DNA from: G963692885 sp964658655 | GTDB lineage: Bacteria > Acidobacteriota > Terriglobia > Terriglobales > Acidobacteriaceae | Assembly (NCBI GenBank): GCA_964658655.1 | Contig: CAZZZL010000020.1 | Span: forward strand, 1-64,000 | Reading direction: 5' to 3' | DNA: 64,000 nucleotides | Shown here: positions 53,041 to 61,239 of the stretch, one piece after another | How the letters are laid out: each line of letters opens with the position of its first letter | Numbering within the stretch: position 1 is the stretch's first letter | Position numbers and translations under genes: made by a program | The notes under the pieces: model-generated | What the model was told of the DNA's origin: nothing | Databases searched by the model: none | Seen by the model: the letters and a program-made list of their open reading frames with translations, nothing else

Positions 53041-54033
53041 ATGACAACAGAGCAGAACGAGCCCCAGGCTACCGAGCCGAGGACTTCCGAAGGACAAGGC
53101 GCAGCAACCCAGGTCCAGATTCCCGGACAAAGCCGCCGCCGTCGTCGTCGCCGTCGTAACAAAAGCCAGGGAAAACCTCAGCCAAACGGCCAGGCTACTC
53201 CCATAGAAGGGCAGCCCGCCCAGGCTCCTCCCTCTGCAGCTGTGCAACCGGCGCCCACTGCGCAGAGTGCTCCTGCTCCGCGCCAGGCGCCTCGCCAGCG
53301 TTCGCAGGGCCGCCAGTTCAGTAAAGGCAACGGCGGCGCCAATGGTAATGGCAACGGTTCCAGTTCCAATGGTCACTACAGCAATGGAAATGGCAATGGC
53401 AACGGACAGAGGCAGGCTGGCGGTGGCCGTCGCAAAGGCAAGCAGCAGCGCCGGCAGCAGGTTTTTGTCGGTCCCATGGACCACAGCTACCGCACGGCGA
53501 ATGGCAATGTTGCTGACCACGGCCAGCAGCAGAACCATAACTATGAATTCCGCGGTATGCCGCACAGCGGCTTCTATGGTGAGCAGGATGTATTCAGTCT
53601 GCCTGCTGTAGCCGCGCCGATCCGCGAAGACGCGCCTGTCCGCATTTATTTCTTTATTGAAGATTTGTTTTTTGTCGCGAAGATCCAGGAAGCTTCGAAG
53701 AAGCTCGGAATCAAAGTCGAGTTTGCCAAGGCCGACAAAGACACACTGGCGAAAATTACCGGTGCGTCGGATGAAGAGCGTGCCTCGCTGATTGTGTTTG
53801 ACTTGAACAATCTGGGTGCGAAGCCACTCACTGTCATTCCCAAGTTGAAAGCCAAGCTGAAGCGCGGAACGTCGATCATCGGCTTCCTGAATCATCTGCA
53901 GGGTGATTTGAAGCAGAAGGCGACGGAAGCAGGCTGCGACATGGTAATGCCGCGATCTGCGTTTTCACAAAACCTGCCCAACCTGCTGCGGCGGCATGGA
54001 CTCGACGAAGAACTCGAAGTCATGGAAGCCTAG
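53041..54033 (+). CDS. Arg-rich and Asn-Gly-rich protein with C-terminal degenerate receiver-like domain
   Basis: A 330-residue protein; AGGAAG lies 9 bp upstream of the ATG. Residues 32-39 are eight consecutive arginines, followed by a Pro/Ala/Gln region, an Asn-Gly repeat region (about 98-125) and a second basic patch (GGRRKGKQQRRQQVF). Residues ~195-330 look like a CheY-type alpha/beta fold (IYFFIEDLFFVAKIQEASKKL, SLIVFDLNN, GTSIIGFLNH, CDMVMPRSAF). The acidic pair is absent (FIED) and the switch Lys is replaced by Arg, so it is probably not phosphorylated. The basic tails suggest RNA or DNA binding. It ends at its own terminator. Confidence 0.7.
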   Translation: MTTEQNEPQATEPRTSEGQGAATQVQIPGQSRRRRRRRRNKSQGKPQPNGQATPIEGQPAQAPPSAAVQPAPTAQSAPAPRQAPRQRSQGRQFSKGNGGANGNGNGSSSNGHYSNGNGNGNGQRQAGGGRRKGKQQRRQQVFVGPMDHSYRTANGNVADHGQQQNHNYEFRGMPHSGFYGEQDVFSLPAVAAPIREDAPVRIYFFIEDLFFVAKIQEASKKLGIKVEFAKADKDTLAKITGASDEERASLIVFDLNNLGAKPLTVIPKLKAKLKRGTSIIGFLNHLQGDLKQKATEAGCDMVMPRSAFSQNLPNLLRRHGLDEELEVMEA

Positions 54034-54049
54034 CCCAGGTTGTCTCATG

Positions 54050-54080
54050 AAAAAGCCCGCTCGCTGCGGGCTTTTTCTTT
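54050..54080 (+). terminator. rho-independent terminator
   Basis: AAAAAGCCCGC (54050-54060) pairs with GCGGGCTTTTT (54066-54076) around a TCGCT loop and continues as CTTTT. It follows the degenerate-receiver gene by 16 bp; the A tract makes it potentially bidirectional, also serving the convergent HIT gene. Confidence 0.9.
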
Positions 54081-54090
54081 TGACGAAGAT

Positions 54091-54429
54091 CTAGCCCGGG
54101 GGCCAGGTCATGTGTCGGCCGCCGAGCAGGTGAATGTGCAGGTGCTCGACGGTCTGGCCGCCATCCGAGCCTGTATTGATGACGGTCCGGTAGCCATTCT
54201 CGAGATGCAGTGTGCGCGCCAGTTCGGCGACAGTGCCGTGCATGCGGCCGATCAGGGCATCGTCACTTTTGAGAGCCTGTGCGAGTGAGACAATATGCCG
54301 GCGCGGGATCACCAGCACATGCGTCGGTGCCTGCGGATTGATGTCCGGGAAGGCGATGACCTCTTCGTCTTGAAACAGCAGCTTGGCAGGGATCTGCCCC
54401 GATGCAATTTTGCAGAAAATGCAATCCAT
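54091..54429 (-). CDS. HIT family protein (HinT-like nucleotide hydrolase)
   Basis: A 112-residue protein. It has the complete HINT layout: MDCIFCKIASGQIPA at the start, VIAFPDINPQAPTHVLVIPRRHI in the core and the histidine triad HLHIHLLGGRHMTW at the C-terminus. HinT proteins hydrolyse adenosine phosphoramidates in the cytoplasm. The length is as expected. The metalloprotease gene upstream on the same strand is 21 bp away, so the two may be cotranscribed. Confidence 0.95.
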   Translation of the reverse strand: MDCIFCKIASGQIPAKLLFQDEEVIAFPDINPQAPTHVLVIPRRHIVSLAQALKSDDALIGRMHGTVAELARTLHLENGYRTVINTGSDGGQTVEHLHIHLLGGRHMTWPPG

Positions 54430-54450
54430 ACCTAGAAGAATAGCGCGCCT

Positions 54451-55704
54451 TCAGGGGACGTACTTTGGCTTCTGACCTGGAGCCCATGGGTTGTAGTCGC
54501 GCGCGAAGGTGGCGCGGTCGAGGATAGTGGGGTGGCTGTAATCCCAGAACACCTGCAGGCGGTTCGGGTTGGGTACGTCGAGTGACTGCTCGCCGAGTTG
54601 CTGGAAACTTTGCTGCGCTGTTTGTTGTGGATTAGCGACAATGCCGTGGATCACCTCCTGGCCATAGATATCTGCCTGGTGCTCGAAATGGCGGCTGATG
54701 CCATTCTCGATGGGCGAGGAGATGAAGCCAAGGATTTCACCGGACAGCAACAGGACGACGAGAGCGCTCCAGTCGGACAGCGCAGGCACGCCCCAGCGCG
54801 GGCCGCGCTTCCGGATCAGCCAACGGGCCAGGTGGTAGCCGAGCCAGAGATAGATCAGCGTGCCGAAAATGCCGAGTACCGTTCCGGTGACGATATGGCC
54901 GAGAACGTAATGGCCGAGCTCGTGGCCGAAGACAAACAGAATGCCATCGGGGGTCGAGCTGTGGATGGTCGTATCCCACACGACCACTCGTTTTGAGGCG
55001 CCAAAACCTGTGACATAGGCATTCGCCGTGGTGACTTTTTCGCTGGCTTTCATCAGGTACATGCGCGATGGCGGAATCACGATGCCGCTTTTTACGACCA
55101 CGCGCTTCAGCTGGGCGACGAGGGCCGGGTTGGTCTGCTGCAGCGGCTGATAGTGATTGAAGAGCGGGTCGATCACGACAGGCACCAGGTAGACACTGCC
55201 CAGTGTCAGCGGAATAGAGATGAGCCAGAACCAGAGCCACCACAGGCGTGGGGAATGACGGACGATGGCGAAGAGGATGGAGATGACGATGGTGCCGGCG
55301 GCGAGCGTCAGCAGCAGGCTTTTGCCATGGTCTCCAAACCAGCTTGGCCAGTGCTGCACGGAGAGACCGAAGGCCACGGCGATGCGATGTCCTGCGAGGC
55401 TGAGGGGCAGTTTGAGCACGCTGTCGAGCAGGATGAGCGACGGAATAAAGATGCATCCCTGCAGCCACGGCCTGGCGGTGAGACTCGCGGCCAAGCGGCT
55501 CAAGCGACTCGCGATGCCGAGGCGCAGGATGAGGAGCAGAGAGAGAAAGCCCCAGGTCAGCGAGATAACCCCGAGGATGGTTTCGTCATGACTGAGCGTG
55601 ATCGCTTTTGCGAGCTTGTCGGGAGGTAGCGCGTAGGCGGGCGGGAGAATCAGGAGCGTGTCGCGAAGAAGCGAGACAGTATGCACGTTCTTCTTGTACA
55701 GCAA
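54451..55704 (-). CDS. M48 family metalloprotease (Ste24-like, CAAX prenyl protease 1 type)
   Basis: A 417-residue membrane protein with about six or seven membrane segments. The zinc site HELGH occurs in ILFVFGHELGHYVLGH, and the third ligand in NGISRHFEHQADIYGQ. The N-terminal membrane half and the LFNHYQPLQQTNPALVAQL segment fit the Ste24/CAAX protease branch. The bacterial role is probably membrane-protein quality control. The start is uncertain: TTG 55704 or GTG 55686. It is preceded by the RlpA-like gene, 31 bp upstream in the reading direction, probably in one operon. Confidence 0.9.
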   Translation of the reverse strand: MLYKKNVHTVSLLRDTLLILPPAYALPPDKLAKAITLSHDETILGVISLTWGFLSLLLILRLGIASRLSRLAASLTARPWLQGCIFIPSLILLDSVLKLPLSLAGHRIAVAFGLSVQHWPSWFGDHGKSLLLTLAAGTIVISILFAIVRHSPRLWWLWFWLISIPLTLGSVYLVPVVIDPLFNHYQPLQQTNPALVAQLKRVVVKSGIVIPPSRMYLMKASEKVTTANAYVTGFGASKRVVVWDTTIHSSTPDGILFVFGHELGHYVLGHIVTGTVLGIFGTLIYLWLGYHLARWLIRKRGPRWGVPALSDWSALVVLLLSGEILGFISSPIENGISRHFEHQADIYGQEVIHGIVANPQQTAQQSFQQLGEQSLDVPNPNRLQVFWDYSHPTILDRATFARDYNPWAPGQKPKYVP

Positions 55705-55735
55705 TCCGCGAAAGTCGGCGGTGCTGTCTGCGAGG

Positions 55736-56563
55736 TTAATCCAAGCGCGTCAGGTAGGCCTGACCTTCCTTGGGCTGCAGTTCATTGGCGATTTCGACGG
55801 CGCGGCTCTTATCGTCGTTTGCGGGACGGATGCGGACCCAGTGGCCGGTTGGACCGGTGAACTCGATCACATTGGCGGTCTGATATTTCCGTTGCAGGTG
55901 GTCTTTCAGCTTGCCAGCCTCGCCGCCATTCTTGAAAGCGCCGATCTGGACGCACCAGCGGCCGCCCTGCTCGATCGGCGAGGGCGCGGCGTAGACGTCG
56001 ATCCGCACGGGTGCGAGGCCGGGCAGGTAGACGCCGACGACCTTCGCTGATCCCACGGAAAGGTCGAGGACGCGGTCGGGCACAAACGGTCCTCGATCGG
56101 TGACGCGCATGATGGCCTGCCGGCCGGTGCGCAGGTTCGTGACTTCAATCAGCGAGTTCAACGGCAGCGTACGGTTAGCGGCAGTGAGGGCGTCCTGGTC
56201 GAAGATTTCGCCATTCGCGCCGCGGCGCTTATTGTACGGCGGTCCGTACCAGCTCGCGGTTCCGGTGAGTGTGTAGACCGGCGAGTGGCTCGCGACAAAG
56301 GCAGCGTCTGCTGGTGAATCCGCGGTTGGCAGGATGGCCGAGGGCGTGGATGGTGGTGTGCCGTTGCTGGATGCAGGCGGTCTGGGCATGCCCTGCCGGG
56401 GCTGGGACGGTTGCTGCTGCAAGGCGGGAGGCGGCGGAGCGGCGCTCTGCGTTTTGTGGCCGCAGCCGGTTGCCAGGACGAGGCCCAGGCATGAGAGAGC
56501 GGCCGCAGTGATTCCAATGTGGCGGGGCCTGACCGGAGCCTCGAAGCTTGTAAAGTGGTGCAT
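55736..56563 (-). CDS. rlpA: Septal-ring lytic transglycosylase RlpA-like lipoprotein with SPOR domain
   Basis: A 275-residue protein. A signal with lipobox LATGC (Cys34) is followed by a Pro/Gln-rich linker, the double-psi beta-barrel (about residues 98-190: GTASWYGPPYNKRRGANGE, ALTAANRTLPLNSLIEVTNL, MRVTDRGPFVPDRVLDLS) and a C-terminal SPOR domain (WCVQIGAFKNGGEAGKLKDHL). RlpA cleaves peptide-poor glycan at division sites. The catalytic-type Asp and the RGP motif are retained. Its ATG overlaps the stop of the preceding 77-residue gene (TAATG). Confidence 0.93.
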   Translation of the reverse strand: MHHFTSFEAPVRPRHIGITAAALSCLGLVLATGCGHKTQSAAPPPPALQQQPSQPRQGMPRPPASSNGTPPSTPSAILPTADSPADAAFVASHSPVYTLTGTASWYGPPYNKRRGANGEIFDQDALTAANRTLPLNSLIEVTNLRTGRQAIMRVTDRGPFVPDRVLDLSVGSAKVVGVYLPGLAPVRIDVYAAPSPIEQGGRWCVQIGAFKNGGEAGKLKDHLQRKYQTANVIEFTGPTGHWVRIRPANDDKSRAVEIANELQPKEGQAYLTRLD

Positions 56564-56796
56564 TACTGCTTGGGCCGAGATGCGCGATCCAGGTGCTCGG
56601 CCAGCTTGGTCAGGTGTTCCGATGCGGTACGCAGTGCCTGCGAGGAGTTGCGCCTGACCTCCGGAACGACCTCATCGTTCAGATACGTGATCACTTTGCG
56701 TACTTCTTCTTCGATACGCGGACCAATATTGCCGATTTCCGAATCGACCTTGCGGCCAAACGACTCAAAACGGGTATTCGTTGCAGACTCGGCCAT
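56563..56796 (-). CDS. Small helical protein, 77 residues, operonic with rlpA
   Basis: A highly charged helical protein (FESFGRKVDSEIGNIGPRIEEEVRKVITYLNDEVVPEVR, then ALRTASEHLTKLAEHLDRAS) with amphipathic heptad-like spacing and no signal. The stop shares its A with the rlpA start (TAATG), which implies coupled translation. Its family is not recognised. GGAGGTGTC at 56801-56809 on the reading strand gives a good ribosome site. It may be a scaffold or regulatory partner of the envelope operon. Confidence 0.75.
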   Translation of the reverse strand: MAESATNTRFESFGRKVDSEIGNIGPRIEEEVRKVITYLNDEVVPEVRRNSSQALRTASEHLTKLAEHLDRASRPKQ

Positions 56797-57048
56797 GGGA
56801 CACCTCCGGGCTACCTGACGTTATTGTCGGCAGGGCCAACGCAGTCGTCAATGCGCTTCCAGTCCGGATGAGCGCGAAGTGCCGAGTGCATTACTAAGGT
56901 ACGCAAGTCAACTTGCACACTCGACGGTGCAGCAGAGAGTGAAGGTGACGACGAGCTTATTTGACGCGACGACCTTCCGACGGGCACGACATTAGCACCG
57001 GGTCATTGTCAATATTGCTCCGCGATGCCGTCGTAGGGCCTATGAGTT

Positions 57049-57540
57049 CTAAGCGAGGCGCATGTCGAGGTAGTCCATCATCCAGCCGGGGTCTATCCCA
57101 TGCTGACGGACAATGGTGGCAAGCTGAGCATAGTGTCTGACGGAATGCAGCAAGAGATGAAAAAAGATCACACGACGAGGCGCCTTCATCTGCCCTCCGC
57201 TGCGGGTTTCAAACTCCAGGACATGCTGCCACCACTCATCACCATGTTGGCTGAGAGGGAGCAGCAATTGCATCGCCCGGTGATGAACTTCGTAAATTGC
57301 CTCTGCCGTCTCATTTGGTATGGACTCGTAAGGGGTCTCTGGCAACGCACAGAGGCGTTCTGCATACCTTAATTCCACCGCGACCACATGCTGCAATAAA
57401 CCACCTACGTTCTTAGTTTCCCGGATGTCGCAAGGGAAATTAAGCGCCTCCGAGTGGCTGACAAGCACATCCTTCCACCTAGCAGATGTGCGGTCTACCC
57501 AGGCCATTAATTCTTGCCCTTCAAGATTCGGAAGGCTCAT
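57049..57540 (-). CDS. DinB family protein
   Basis: A 163-residue protein. A four-helix DinB fold with the first His in GGLLQHVVAVELRYAERL and the His pair in the last helix region VIFFHLLLHSVRHYAQLATIVRQHG. DinB-like proteins in this group can be thiol-dependent transferases, for example bacillithiol or mycothiol S-transferases, or metal hydrolases; the specific reaction is unknown. This is the second DinB-like protein of the window. The intergenic stretch 56797-57048 shows nothing special. Confidence 0.88.
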   Translation of the reverse strand: MSLPNLEGQELMAWVDRTSARWKDVLVSHSEALNFPCDIRETKNVGGLLQHVVAVELRYAERLCALPETPYESIPNETAEAIYEVHHRAMQLLLPLSQHGDEWWQHVLEFETRSGGQMKAPRRVIFFHLLLHSVRHYAQLATIVRQHGIDPGWMMDYLDMRLA

Positions 57541-57651
57541 AAACAGGATGTTATACCCGCCTGTGCTTTGAACCCATTCGATTCCTGCGTTCGTCTTGAT
57601 GGATCGGCTTGTGGGAAGTTGGCCCTATAGAATCGTGGTGACGACAGCGCG

Positions 57652-57795
57652 ATGTGTGGACGCTATGTTCGACGGGCGACGAAGAAAGCGATAGCCGATT
57701 GGTCCAAGGTTCAGGCAGGGCGGCGCAGGCGCACATCCCGCCCGTCGGAAACTGCCTCCCATTTTCTCTCCGGCGTCTCGCTGGCTTACCATTGA
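57652..57795 (+). pseudogene. 5' remnant of a SRAP-family (YedK/HMCES) gene
   Basis: From ATG 57652 the sequence reads MCGRYVRRATKKAIADW, the N-terminus of SRAP proteins including the catalytic Cys2 that covalently binds abasic sites. After about 17-19 codons the similarity stops and the frame ends at 57793-57795 (47 residues against the usual ~220). It is therefore a truncated gene start rather than a functional enzyme. It lies between the DinB gene and the secreted-protein gene and was probably cut by a deletion or rearrangement. Confidence 0.6.
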
Positions 57796-57824
57796 GAGAA
57801 CACTTACCAAATGAACGGAGTTTC

Positions 57825-58697
57825 ATGTCGAAAATAAAATCGGGGAATCTGCTGCTCTGCGGCGTGGTGTTTTGTCTCGGTAGTTTCCCCGCTGCGGCTC
57901 TGGCGGCCGTCGATCCCGGCACTGCCGCCCCTGGCGCTACTCTCGCCAATACCCCGGTTACGACCGCGGATATATCGTCTTCATCAGACGCAGCGGCTTT
58001 ACCGGATGCGCCGGAGCCGACAGCACAGACTTATCCCGTAAGCCCGACAGGAAACCAGGTGCCCGCGAAGGGAAGCGCGCTTGCCGAGCGCTTTCTGAAT
58101 GCCGTCGATCCGGGCTATCTGCAGGTCGGGGATAAATGGGATGTCACGATCAACAAGGGTGAGAAGGTTCGGCCCTACACCAAACGCGACAAGCTGCAGT
58201 ACGCGTTTGAAGAGGAGCGGAGCCCATTCGCGATTTTCGACGCAGCGTGGTCAGCCGGTTACGAGCACCTGCGGGATGCCAACCCGCATTTTGGCAGCGA
58301 CAGCGCGGGATACGGCGAGCGGTTCGGCGCCGCCATGTTCCGTCAAGGCACCTACCGGCTATTCGGGGACGGCGTCTTTCCGGCGCTGCTGCATGAGGAC
58401 CCGCGCTACTACCGGGTCGCGGATGGCAGCTTGCTCCATCGGGGCACCCAGTCTGTGCTGCAGGTGATTGTCAGCCACCGAGACGATGGGTCGCGCGGCC
58501 CAAATTACTCGACGTTTGCCGGAGAGGTGATCTCCAATTCACTTCCGCTCACCTTCTACCCGCACAACAGCGTCAAGTTTTCGGTGGCGGCAGAGGGAGT
58601 CGGCACATCGCTGCTGGCGGATGCCGGCTTCAAGCTCTTCCGCGAGTTTGCTCCTGATTTGTTTCGCGCATTGAACCTGATTCCGCCGGGCAGATAA
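57825..58697 (+). CDS. Conserved secreted protein of unknown function
   Basis: A 290-residue protein; ATG 57825 has CGGAG upstream. A signal peptide (residues 1-27, ending ALA) precedes a Thr/Ala/Pro-rich linker with a PDAPEP motif and a domain of about 200 residues with FGAAMFRQGTYRLFGDGVFPALLHEDPRYYR, SHRDDGSRGPNYSTFAGEVISNSLPLTFYPH and a Leu/Pro-rich end. This LLHEDPRYYR type of sequence recurs among acidobacterial exported proteins and has no known function. It starts 30 bp after the SRAP remnant, so its promoter region may carry the scar of that rearrangement. Confidence 0.75.
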   Translation: MSKIKSGNLLLCGVVFCLGSFPAAALAAVDPGTAAPGATLANTPVTTADISSSSDAAALPDAPEPTAQTYPVSPTGNQVPAKGSALAERFLNAVDPGYLQVGDKWDVTINKGEKVRPYTKRDKLQYAFEEERSPFAIFDAAWSAGYEHLRDANPHFGSDSAGYGERFGAAMFRQGTYRLFGDGVFPALLHEDPRYYRVADGSLLHRGTQSVLQVIVSHRDDGSRGPNYSTFAGEVISNSLPLTFYPHNSVKFSVAAEGVGTSLLADAGFKLFREFAPDLFRALNLIPPGR

Positions 58698-59031
58698 CTA
58701 CCAGGGCATAGTGTCACGGCGAAAAGGGTAACCATTTGAAAGCGCAGTTCACGCTGGCTGCCTTCCCTTCAACCTCCGATTCTTGCCGTTCACCGGGAGT
58801 TGATTTCTCCCGGTGGGTAGCCGGGATACCCTTATCTTGCAGTGATTTGCCGGAGCCGGTACCTGAACGGGAACTCCCGCATCTCACCGAATATCGGTAA
58901 AGTTAAGGTTCCGTGAAAGATTACCGGGTCAGCAATCAGTAAAGACGCTGCTCGAACCGACCGGGAACCACCAAGTTTGCAGTAGCGAGATACAGGATCC
59001 AGAGTCCCAAGATCAAGGAGATCTTCCAGGC
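58698..59031 (+). promoter_or_regulatory. Structured leader of the radical SAM gene
   Basis: Three inverted repeats with a related core occur before the gene: CACCGGGAG (58791-58799)/CTCCCGGTG (58807-58815), the palindrome CGGGAACTCCCG near 58868-58879, and ACCGAATATCGGT near 58887-58899. None has a T tract. They could be tandem operators or a structured 5' leader. AAGGAG about 9 bp upstream of ATG 59032 is the ribosome site. Confidence 0.35.
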
Positions 59032-61128
59032 ATGTCGAGAACCATCAAGTATGCAGAACGTGCGGTCACTATATTGGCCCAGGGTGCGTGGTCTGTTTTT
59101 GAGAAAGTAAACAGCATCAGCCCCAATGCGTCATTTACCCCCAAGTGGTCGGACAAGCCGCTGCTGAAGTCGTATCAGAAGGAGAAGCCGCCCCTTGGCT
59201 GGCCCCGGATGACTGACTCGCTCTGCCCCAAGTGCGTTCCCGAAATTCGCCAGGCAATCATTGATGGAAAGCTGCCCCACGAAATCCTTCTGAATGAGAA
59301 GGTTGGCGAGATCAAGGCGCAGATCATCGAGCGCGATGGCCAGATCCTGATGGTGAAGGATTGCCCGAAGCACGGTCACTTTGAAGACGTGATGGCGATC
59401 GACACCAAGTTCTTCGCCCATCTTGAAGAGGTTTTCCCGGGCCGCGATATCCGCGCCCACAATGATGAAAAGCTGCACGATCACGGCACGTCGACCGTTA
59501 CCCACGGTCGCGGATCGGTGCTGACCATCGATCTGACCAACCGCTGCAACATGATGTGCGATCCCTGCTTCATGGACGCGAACCAGGTCGGCTTCGTCCA
59601 CGAACTGACGTGGGACGAGATCAAGACCATGCTGGATAACGCGGTGCAGATCAAGCCGCGCCGCCAGATGTCGGTCCAGTTCTCCGGCGGTGAGCCGACC
59701 CTGTCCCCCTACTTCCTCGATGCTGTCGCCTATGCCCGCAAGGTCGGCTACAACTCGGTGCAGGCTGCGACGAACGGGATCGAGTTCGCGAAGTCGAAGG
59801 AATTCTGCAAGGCTGCTGCTGAAGCTGGTTTGCGCTATGCCTACCTGCAGTTCGATGGCATCGGCAACGCTGCCAACTCGCACCGTAAGGTTGGCAACCT
59901 GTTTGACGTGAAGCTCCAGGCGATCCACAACCTGCATGAAGCTGGTGTCGACATCGTGCCGGTCACGACCATCATCAACGGTATCAACAATGAGCAAGTC
60001 GGCCGCATCATCCAGTTCGCGCTCGATAACCCGAAGCGCATCAACTTCCTAAGCTTCCAGCCGGTTTCGTTTACTGGCCGTGACGAAGAAGTGACCGATG
60101 AGCGTCGCGCTGCGCAGCGTTACACCCTGAGCCACATGGCGCATGATGTCAAAAACCAGACCGGCCTCGGTATTCCGGAGCGCGACTGGTTCCCCATCAG
60201 CTTCATGAGCACCTTCTCCGACTGGGCCGATCTGGTACACGGACCCAACGCAGACTGGGGCCAGCTCTCCTGCGGTTGCCATCCAAACTGCGGTATTGGT
60301 ATGGCGCTGATGATCGACAAGGAAACGAAGGAAGCCGTTCCGGTGACTGCGTTCCTGAACGCCGATCGTCTGGCCAAGGACATTGCGAAGATCAACGACG
60401 CGGCCCGCGGCAAGTTCCTGAGCATCTTCGGTGTCACACTGGCGCTGCTTCGCAACTACGATCCGACCAAGAGCCCGCAGCACTTCAAGATCACCGATCT
60501 GCTCGCGAAGTTCGACAAGTGCTTCGGCGCAACCGGCCGCAAGTACGGCAAGGTGACGGCCGATCGTACGATGGCCGACATCGAACAACGCCGCGCCGAT
60601 CGTTGGAACTTCCTGTTCATCGCGGGCATGTGGTTTCAGGATCTGTTCAACTACGACTTCCGCCGCACCGAGCAGTGCATCATCCCGTATGCGACGCAGG
60701 AAGGCGAGATCAGCTTCTGCGCGTACAACACGGGCGTAGGCTGGCGCAACATTATCGAGAAGATGCACATGACGGCAACGCTCACCAAGTGGTATGAAGA
60801 GCATGGCCGCCACGAAATCTTCGCCGGTGGCAAGAAGGTCGGCATGGGCGGAGCAGAGCACACCCTGCTGCTGAATCAGGAGCACGTGGATTCGGCTGCC
60901 AATGACACCTTTGAGAAGTCCGGTATCTCGAAGAACAGCCGCGAAGAGAAGATCAAGGCGCGCGATGCCAAGCTGAAGCAGGATGCGGAGAATGCCCGCA
61001 TGGCCAAGCTATATCGCGAGCAGGTCCTGGGTGAGAAGCCGGTCGAGGGTGGTCTGATCTCGATTGGTTCGATTGCTCCTGCACCGAAGGTCGCTCCGAA
61101 AGTAGAAGAAACAGTAGCGGGCGACTAA
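59032..61128 (+). CDS. Radical SAM protein, tetraether-lipid-synthase (Tes)-like
   Basis: A 698-residue protein. The radical SAM cluster motif CNMMCDPC (Cys172, Cys176, Cys179) is followed by SGGEPTLSP (219-222). The N-terminal region has SLCPKC (Cys65, Cys68) and KDCPKHGHFED (Cys111), the extra metal site typical of the Tes/MJ0619 group, and a later cysteine cluster CGCHPNC (Cys414-Cys420) could hold auxiliary clusters. The group includes archaeal GDGT synthase; homologues in Acidobacteriota are candidates for iso-diabolic (membrane-spanning) acid synthesis. The Lys/Ala/Val-rich C-tail is probably flexible. Monocistronic with a terminator. Family certain, reaction inferred. Confidence 0.9.
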   Translation: MSRTIKYAERAVTILAQGAWSVFEKVNSISPNASFTPKWSDKPLLKSYQKEKPPLGWPRMTDSLCPKCVPEIRQAIIDGKLPHEILLNEKVGEIKAQIIERDGQILMVKDCPKHGHFEDVMAIDTKFFAHLEEVFPGRDIRAHNDEKLHDHGTSTVTHGRGSVLTIDLTNRCNMMCDPCFMDANQVGFVHELTWDEIKTMLDNAVQIKPRRQMSVQFSGGEPTLSPYFLDAVAYARKVGYNSVQAATNGIEFAKSKEFCKAAAEAGLRYAYLQFDGIGNAANSHRKVGNLFDVKLQAIHNLHEAGVDIVPVTTIINGINNEQVGRIIQFALDNPKRINFLSFQPVSFTGRDEEVTDERRAAQRYTLSHMAHDVKNQTGLGIPERDWFPISFMSTFSDWADLVHGPNADWGQLSCGCHPNCGIGMALMIDKETKEAVPVTAFLNADRLAKDIAKINDAARGKFLSIFGVTLALLRNYDPTKSPQHFKITDLLAKFDKCFGATGRKYGKVTADRTMADIEQRRADRWNFLFIAGMWFQDLFNYDFRRTEQCIIPYATQEGEISFCAYNTGVGWRNIIEKMHMTATLTKWYEEHGRHEIFAGGKKVGMGGAEHTLLLNQEHVDSAANDTFEKSGISKNSREEKIKARDAKLKQDAENARMAKLYREQVLGEKPVEGGLISIGSIAPAPKVAPKVEETVAGD

Positions 61129-61202
61129 GCATTTGCCATGCAGGCAGACACGGCTTTGCCGTTTATGCTTCCGTTGGTCGCATGATTGATTGCTTGATTG
61201 AG

Positions 61203-61230
61203 AGGGTCGCCTGAGAGGGCGGCCCTTTTC
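61203..61230 (+). terminator. rho-independent terminator of the radical SAM gene
   Basis: AGGGTCGCC (61203-61211) pairs with GGCGGCCCT (61218-61226) with one G-T wobble, around TGAGAG, and TTTT follows. It lies 75 bp after the stop. Confidence 0.75.
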
Positions 61231-61239
61231 CGTTTGGGT

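Noticed and set aside
57551..57949. A 132-codon minus-strand frame across the SRAP remnant and the secreted-protein start
   Set aside because: It is antisense to two better supported elements and rich in Arg/Pro/Ser without structure.
60049..60885. A 278-codon minus-strand frame within the radical SAM gene
   Set aside because: Antisense to the strongly supported enzyme; no domain.
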